Part shown: piece by piece, positions 57,983 to 64,000 of the stretch
Layout of the letters: the number at the start of each line of letters is the position of its first letter
Numbering within the stretch: position 1 is the stretch's first letter
Origin: Inonotus obliquus
Taxonomy: Eukaryota; Basidiomycota; Agaricomycetes; Hymenochaetales; Hymenochaetaceae
DNA length: 64,000 bases
Direction of reading: 5' to 3'
Assembly (NCBI GenBank): GCA_032164295.1
Contig: JAJHTX010000003.1
Coordinates: 3,658,001-3,722,000 of the forward strand
Position numbers and translations under genes: made by a program
Notes under the pieces: generated by a model
Seen by the model: only the letters and a program-made list of their open reading frames with translations
Databases searched by the model: none
What the model was told of the DNA's origin: nothing

Positions 57983-60900
57983 ATGAGCGCATCCGAGTTA
58001 GAGCTTAAACGAGTTCGTGATCGAGAGCTTGAACTCAAGAGACTCAGAGGAGTATGTCACGCTTTCCTTTTACTTCGTATAGCTTTCCTGATCCAACTCA
58101 TAGGAAATCTCTTGTGCCGAGTGTCGAAGGTGCATCATATCCCTATTTCTATCGGGATAAGTAGTGCTCATATGCGGTAGACTAAAGCTACGATGTGATA
58201 AAAAAGTACTCGCATTTACTTGACTCCTGACGTCTCGTCTCGTTAATTCACGTGAACCGAGTTAGATACCCTGCAATTCGTGCTTTCGTCGAGGCTTTCA
58301 GAAGCTCTGCCCTACAGGTGTGTGCTGGTATAATATTTTCTATGGACCGTTCATATTGTTATCAATAGGTACAAGCATTGACGACAACAACAACACAAAA
58401 GTGGTGGAAAGTGCGACCCAGGAAGCAGAGTCCTCAAGAAAGCTTGTGGAAATGAGCGAGCGTATTCGCGCTCTGGAGGATGCCTTACAGATCGCGTCGG
58501 AAGCGTCGCACCCACTTCTTTCCCAAGATCTACTACTAATAAAGAGAACGTCCGTTAAACCGACCTCAGCTGTTGAGAAGACGTCGTCTATTACCGACGA
58601 AGTGGAGTTCGAAGACGCATTCGGAACTTTAACAATTGGCGAAGGGAAATCAATGCAGTTCTTGGGATCTTCAGCAAGCGAGGTAATTCATTGTTTGCTC
58701 ATGTCTGAACTCACACTGACATTCTGATTAGAACGTGCTTCTGATGGTATGTATAGGTTTCTCCTAGGTCTTGCTAACACCGCTCAATATTCATAAGGAT
58801 ATCCTTCAAAACTCAACTGGATCGTCACCTTTGACCTTCTCTGCACTACCCGAGGATCTTTCACACCAAAACGAAATGTGGCCATTCGTTTCGGCTAGCC
58901 TTCCGCGCCAGTCCAGAGTGTATCAGCTCGGAACTTATTTGCCGCCTTTGGGGCGAGTTACCCAGCTCGTGGCAGTATATTTCTCTCGGCCTGTGTGGAT
59001 TGTAGATCCCTCCCAAATACAGGATGAACTCATCCCTACTTTCTACCCTCAAAATCGTCCTATACCCCCTGTGAATCTGGTCGCCGAGAATATGCATGAC
59101 CTTGCACTGCTATTCATGGTGTTATGTGGAGGTGCCCTTATCGAGTGTAGTCAGTCTTTGACGAGCCCTGAAGTAGAACGATACCACCAGCTGGCACTTG
59201 CTGCCCTCGGATTAAATAACGTTTTCGATCATGGCTCTTTGTCCGCTTGTCAAACGCTTATACTACTCGCGTCGTACGAAGTGCAAAGTGGACGCGCAGC
59301 AGCTCCGGAGAAATCGTGGAAACTAATGTGTATGGGTCTGATTCACGCAACTAGTGTACGTTTTCGTCCATGTGAGTGAAACTGACTGATAGCGGCTGCA
59401 GATTGGATTGCATCGCGACCCGAATCACTGGAAATTGGACCCTATCACGGCTGAGCGACGTCGTTGGGTATTCTGGGAGATGTACTCATTGGATAAATGG
59501 AAGGTGCGCACAATTTGGGCTTTTTTAATGCGCCAAGACTAAAAGCAATGATAATATCCAAGTGCTTAGGGTCTGGACGCCCTTCTCTCTTTCCAGCACA
59601 TACTATCGATTGTGAATTCCCTCGTGACACAGAAATCAAGTTAGACGATGGATCCAGGGTTGAAAGTGGTAAGATCAATTTTCTTGCCACGTAGATCGCT
59701 TCATAAGATGACTTCCAGTTAGTCAGTGGAGATATCGTTTCGCGAGGGACGTCCTCTCCCGTCTAGCAGACCAATTCTGCTCTGCTCGTCCTAGTAAGTA
59801 CTCCGCAATAATGGATCTAGATAAGTAAATCAAGTTCTCCATTGGATCGGGAGAAATCTTACTGATTGGGTTCTATCCTGGAGACTCGTCCGCGAATTCG
59901 ACACACATCCTTTAGTTTCATCTTCCATTAGTCCTTCTTCTCCGTTTCTTGCCGAGAACCTAGCAAGACACCCGATGTTCACCGTTTGGTGGAAGGAACG
60001 AGGTGTGCTAATTTTCCCCTGCTTTCCCGCCTGATACTAACATCGACCAATAGCCCTTCTATACGTCCATCGGAATTACTTTTCTCGTGCTATCCTTGAT
60101 CACGGAGATAATCCCATGCAAAGCCCTTTCTTTCCCTCGTTTTTGGCCGCCTTTCGCAGTGCAAGTACCCTGCTTAGGATGGCTCGGATTGCGGTTGAAT
60201 ATAGACACTCGGTCAAGCGTAACACACCATTCTGGGCAATGTCGCTGATTGCTGCTGTACGTTTCATTCCTCCACGGATTGGTGATTATTTTCTCTGAGG
60301 GTCGCTCTTAGGTCATCATAGGTTCGGTAGCATCTAGGCCATCGATCAGTTTCGCGGCTTCCGCGTACACTGAGCTTGAGCGAGCTATTATCCTCTTTCA
60401 GGGGTCAAACCATCCGGTTGCTACTTACGGTCTTGTACGTCCTTTCTCTCCCAATCAAGCACTCCTCATTGATGCAGTTCTTAGAGTATCCTCGAGAAAC
60501 TTCGGGAAAGGGCCGGTACAACTCCCGATAAATCGTCGTCACAAAGAAGCTCACGATCTCTAAGCAGCGAGCCAGGTGTTGTCTCGGCAACGCATGACGG
60601 CATAAGATCTGGTTCTGAAGACGAAGAACTCCATATCTTGCTCGGGACTACTCGGCGCATTGAGAGGAGAAGAATGCCTATGGACATGCGGACTCCGGCG
60701 GGACCGAGAGGCTCAGACGTTATGTCATCCTCGTCAAGAGGCGCTGGCCTGACACATAACATTCCAGACAAGTCGATACTCTCCGCGCTTGGGGACCAAC
60801 ATGAACCGGAGCTCACTGGACCGTTCGTGTCGATGAATCGAGGAGAGGAAAGGATGCAAGAACAAAATGAGCCAGTCGAGGCTCCTCTTCCTCCTCATTT

Positions 60901-61243
60901 TCACCACTCAGTAGGATACGTCTCGGATGGACTTTACGCGCAGCATTCTTCGTCTACCCTGGATAGAGCATTTGAAGACGCTTTTGCTGCTCAGTACATG
61001 GATGGATCCCTACAGAGTAACGTAGCGAGCTCTCATCCATTTGATTTTCTGGGAAATGTCTCCAGCGAGGATCCGCCGGCCTCCTGGTACAATTCTCAGC
61101 AGATAAACGATATCGATATACAGAACTTGGATGCAGGAAGGGACACTTCTGGTGGAATATGGCGCTCATTCATGCAACAATTTGGCCCGATTGGTGAGAA
61201 TGAACTAGTATTGGACAATTGGGATGCTATGGAGCTGGCTTGA
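57983..61243 (+). CDS. Zn2Cys6 fungal transcription factor with Fungal_trans domain
   Basis: Fourteen-exon model: 57983-58051, 58104-58129, 58181-58205, 58266-58317, 58369-58682, 58732-58746, 58798-59355, 59402-59503, 59563-59668, 59719-59793, 59835-60002, 60054-60256, 60312-60434, 60485-61243; 864 aa in frame. The zinc cluster is C27-AEC30-RRLKLRC37-DKKIPC43-NSC46-FRRGFQKLC55, the six-Cys DNA-binding motif, spread over exons 2-4. A coiled-coil linker follows (MSERIRALEDALQIA). The Fungal_trans domain (PF04082) is marked by IGLHRDPNHWKLDP, RRRWVFWEMYSLDKW and QWRYRFARDVLSRLADQ. The C-terminal third is acidic/Ser-rich and may activate transcription. An RRIERRRMP stretch near 60650 may be a nuclear signal. 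Target genes are unknown. The 15-nt exon 6 is the least certain boundary. Confidence 0.82.
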
Positions 61244-61921
61244 TTAGAACTAGACTCTGTGTTATAATATGGGTTGTATACTCTTTCGTGTCGACTCATG
61301 AATAATTTGTGGCGGCAAGTACAGTACATAGACTTGATATGACGTAATTTACCATTGTAAATCACGAGGCCAAGTCACGTGATGTGAAATTGCTGGTTGA
61401 ATGAATGAATTGAATTTTTTGATGTTGAAGGTTCAGAACAGAAGAATACTCGCAGTCACAACCATGGTCAGACTCGTACTCGGAGCGACTGATTGACGTT
61501 GTACGGCATCGTTTTGCACCTCCGTGAATCTCATCCGATGCAGCAGGACATCTCCGACTTACTTGGCCGTTGTCAGTTTGGATATTGAAGCTTTTCGACC
61601 CTCTGGTTAACGAAGGTCACCAAGTCTATTCCCCAGACCGCCAACGAGAATCATGTAGGCCTATGGTGCTCTCAGAGTCTCGGGTGAGAGATCTTTAGAA
61701 AATGGACGAGACCTGCTTGATGGACCATCACAGTTTGCTTAGTTTGCTCGATCTATATTGCGAACGGCTACGTCAGCTGCTGCCCTGGGAACTTGACCAC
61801 GTCGTCTTGGCCTTATCTGAACTGCTACGCCCTACTTCTGTGCTAATACACCCAACTCTTCTCCTTTTCGGTATTTTTTTCCTTCAGGATACACCACACT
61901 CCTTTATAACGTCGCTCGTTT
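61244..61921. other. Intergenic region upstream of the F-box gene
   Basis: About 680 bases. An open frame on the plus strand near 61702-61959 overlaps the start of the F-box gene in another frame; its composition is not convincing. No other feature. Confidence 0.45.
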
Positions 61922-63647
61922 ATGATAAACAGCCCATGCAAGCTACTCGGCCTGCCTGACGAAGTACTCGTTGATATCATTTGCGCGTGTGCTGTGGAGG
62001 ATGTGGTTAGGCTCAGTATGGTGAGTGTTGTATCAAATATCTCAGTATACTCAAGTTAATGCTTTATCTACAAGACATGCAAACGCCTCCGCGAGGTTTG
62101 TTTCGTTCGACCTATCTGGCTATCACTCCTCCAAGACCTGGATGTCACTCAAGCTCCTGACATTACACCGCAGAGCCTCCCGGATAGTTTGTCAACGGAA
62201 GAGCTATATAAGAAGGCCATCTCGGCTGTTCACAATACGCACGTGTGGCGGACTCGTGGGATGTTGCGCTTCCAGGAAGAATTATCATTGCCTGTTGACC
62301 CTTTGAGTCTTGTGGATGAAGAACGCGATGGACCAGTTAATGGGAGAGTCGATCCGCGCCTACTTCCGGGCGGTCGTCATGCCCTGATAGAGAATCATGG
62401 TCGGCTGGAACTCTGGTCTTTGTTACCTCGCGCACGTATATGGATTGCATCTCCTTCAAGACCGGCGGATTGTATCGCGTTTGACTTTGAGATCGTCGAC
62501 AAAGGTGACGCAATGATGGTAGCGGCTCTATTCCTAAATGTCGCAACAGGGTGGTACGTACCCTTGTACCGTTGTCCTAATCGAGTTTTTCATGATCTCC
62601 TTCCTATCATTAGCTTCGTTCAGATCTACAAGGTCGAATTTGAGACATGGGAGGAGCACTTCATCAGACAGTACGATCTGCCCATGGTCTTCTTCTTCCG
62701 GTTAATGATCCGAAGTGATTTGGTCATGATCCATATGCCGCATAGTGTTCAAGTTACGCTGTTGAACTGGAGGACAGGAGCTGTCCTTCTCCTTAATTTC
62801 ATCAGTAATGAAGTGAGTAGATTCCTTCCGGTTTGGAGCATGTTCGATGCTCATGAAGGGAATAAAGGGTCGTCGAACAAACGCACGAGCTGCACTTATT
62901 TCGGATCGGCACCTCATTGTCGTTCTACATCTAGGAGCTCTCACGTTAACAGCAATCCCCATCGACACCTTTTCAGAAGAATGGACTGACGGACAACAAC
63001 CAACTGAAGGAAAGACTATTACATTCACATCTTCTAGCTCATCTGATCCAGATCCTCTCCCTCGGCTCGAGACTGACATGGATGCGCCGACGCGCCGCAA
63101 TCACGCGCTGAGACTTCGATTGGCGGACCCTCCACACGAGGATGAGGAAGAGCCGTATATCCTTGCATTGCACGCTTTTACTCCTGTGTGGCGACGAGGT
63201 GTGGCTGAGGATGTTAGTGTTCTGACTGAGATATATGTGGTGGCGTACGAGAATCTTACAAACAAGAAGAGGAAGGGTCTCTTGTCGTACCGGGTACAGC
63301 TGACACCCATGGACGGAGGTTCTGTGGATAGTAATTCTGTGCTGAAGGAAGTGAATAATGGCCAATGGCGGCTGAGATTGATACAAAAGACTCGCGCTCC
63401 TGCTTCGAAACTTCCATGGAACCCACATAGCATCTCCAATGCTGGGACAATGTTCTCCCTGACAGACAAATTCAATTGCTACACCCTGTTTACCAGCTCA
63501 CCACAGCCAACAAACGTACTGCCGGTCTTTCCTGATATCATTCCGGAGAACATTGAAGCGGATCCAACGGTAGTAAACATTGAGCCGACGAGTGGTGCTA
63601 TTGCTGTGGGTACGCCGGGATTGTTAAGGATTCTTAGAATGAAGTAA
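61922..63647 (+). CDS. F-box protein
   Basis: Three-exon model: 61922-62020, 62075-62812, 62859-63647 (introns of 54 and 46 bp); 541 aa. The N-terminal F-box reads LLGLPDEVLVDIICACAVEDVVRLSMTCKRLREV at about residues 7-41, split by intron 1. F-boxes bind Skp1 and bring substrates to SCF ubiquitin ligases. The rest has repeated aromatic/aliphatic strands (GRLELWSLLPRARIWIASPS, ATGWYVPLYR, RHLIVVLHLGALTLTAIPID) that suggest a beta-propeller-like fold, but no clear WD or Kelch repeat, so the substrate side is unknown. Large families of such proteins are common in Agaricomycetes. It ends at TAA 63645-63647. Confidence 0.78.
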
Positions 63648-64000
63648 GTCAGCGAGATCGGTGATAGAGTACTTAGTCGAGGTTTGTGAGTGGCCTCATA
63701 GTATGTCCAGTTACATAATATGCATGTATGGTCCCAAGGTGGGACTTTGGCCGCCTTCATGGGTATCTTTGAACGAAACAAAACTGACTGCGGTGAATTA
63801 CGTTATTGTCCAATGACAAGCCTGACACGCATCAAAGCAATCCAGCAAAGGGAATCAGTCGCATGTTCTTCTGGTAATAACTTAGTACTATGTAGCAGGA
63901 TTGAAGAGAGAAAGGATGAAGCTTATGTAATCATTATATGAAACAATATTATCTACCCACGAATACACTTTCGACAAGAGTTTCCTATATAAGAATTTGT
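63648..64000. other. 3' flank of the F-box gene
   Basis: About 350 bases to the window edge; nothing supported. Confidence 0.4.

Noticed and set aside
61702..61959. 85-codon plus-strand frame before the F-box gene
   Set aside because: It overlaps the F-box start in a different frame and has no recognisable content; likely leader sequence.

Overview
The window looks like a transposon-rich stretch of a basidiomycete (Agaricomycetes-like) nuclear genome. Host genes have many introns of about 45-80 bp with GT...AG ends and tiny exons. Recognisable fungal products include an alcohol acetyltransferase-like enzyme, the COPI epsilon subunit, two ankyrin-Clp AAA+ ATPases, a DUF676-type lipase, a Zn2Cys6 transcription factor and an F-box protein. 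About half of the window is retrotransposon. No tRNA, rRNA or CRISPR array was seen. The species cannot be named from the sequence.

Layout. (1) 1-17710 is one old LINE (ORF1 plus EN/RT/RNase H ORF2, 16-A tail) cut by later insertions: a solo LTR at its left edge (to 262), a 1.3 kb solo LTR (1935-4692) that itself received a 1464-bp solo LTR (2213-3676), a reverse copy of the first LTR family (5512-6800), a complete Ty3/gypsy chromovirus (7145-13624, LTRs differing at one base) and a 1.55 kb probable solo LTR (14944-16494). Target duplications let the LINE reading frame be followed across the gaps. (2) 17711-25006 is a host island: acetyltransferase and COPE on the minus strand, ankyrin-Clp gene 1 on the plus strand. 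(3) 25695-44619 is a complete, intact Ty1/copia element inserted in the last codons of a small host gene; four bases inside its left LTR sits a 13.9 kb Ty3/gypsy-like element (25699-39634) with 1587-bp LTRs. (4) 44620-48075 holds two diverged tandem copies of a unit made of a small minus-strand gene, a fold-back structure and a degenerate minisatellite. (5) 48076-64000 is mostly host sequence: ankyrin-Clp gene 2, lipase, transcription factor, F-box gene.

The most unusual system is the 13.9 kb element. Each LTR carries an intact 258-codon ORF in U3, and a different solo LTR (2213-3676) carries a diverged relative of 256 codons at the same place. The element also has a coiled-coil ORF before gag, a canonical -1 slippery heptamer at the gag-pol junction, a pol with a roughly 490-residue NKT-rich linker between protease and reverse transcriptase, two unknown ORFs after pol (one with an LTR-like TATA box upstream), and a 16-nt self-complementary primer site. 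The smaller chromovirus has an 11-nt version of the same self-priming arrangement. All exon boundaries given here were read by eye from splice consensus and frame; each full model adds up to a whole number of codons, but none has transcript support.
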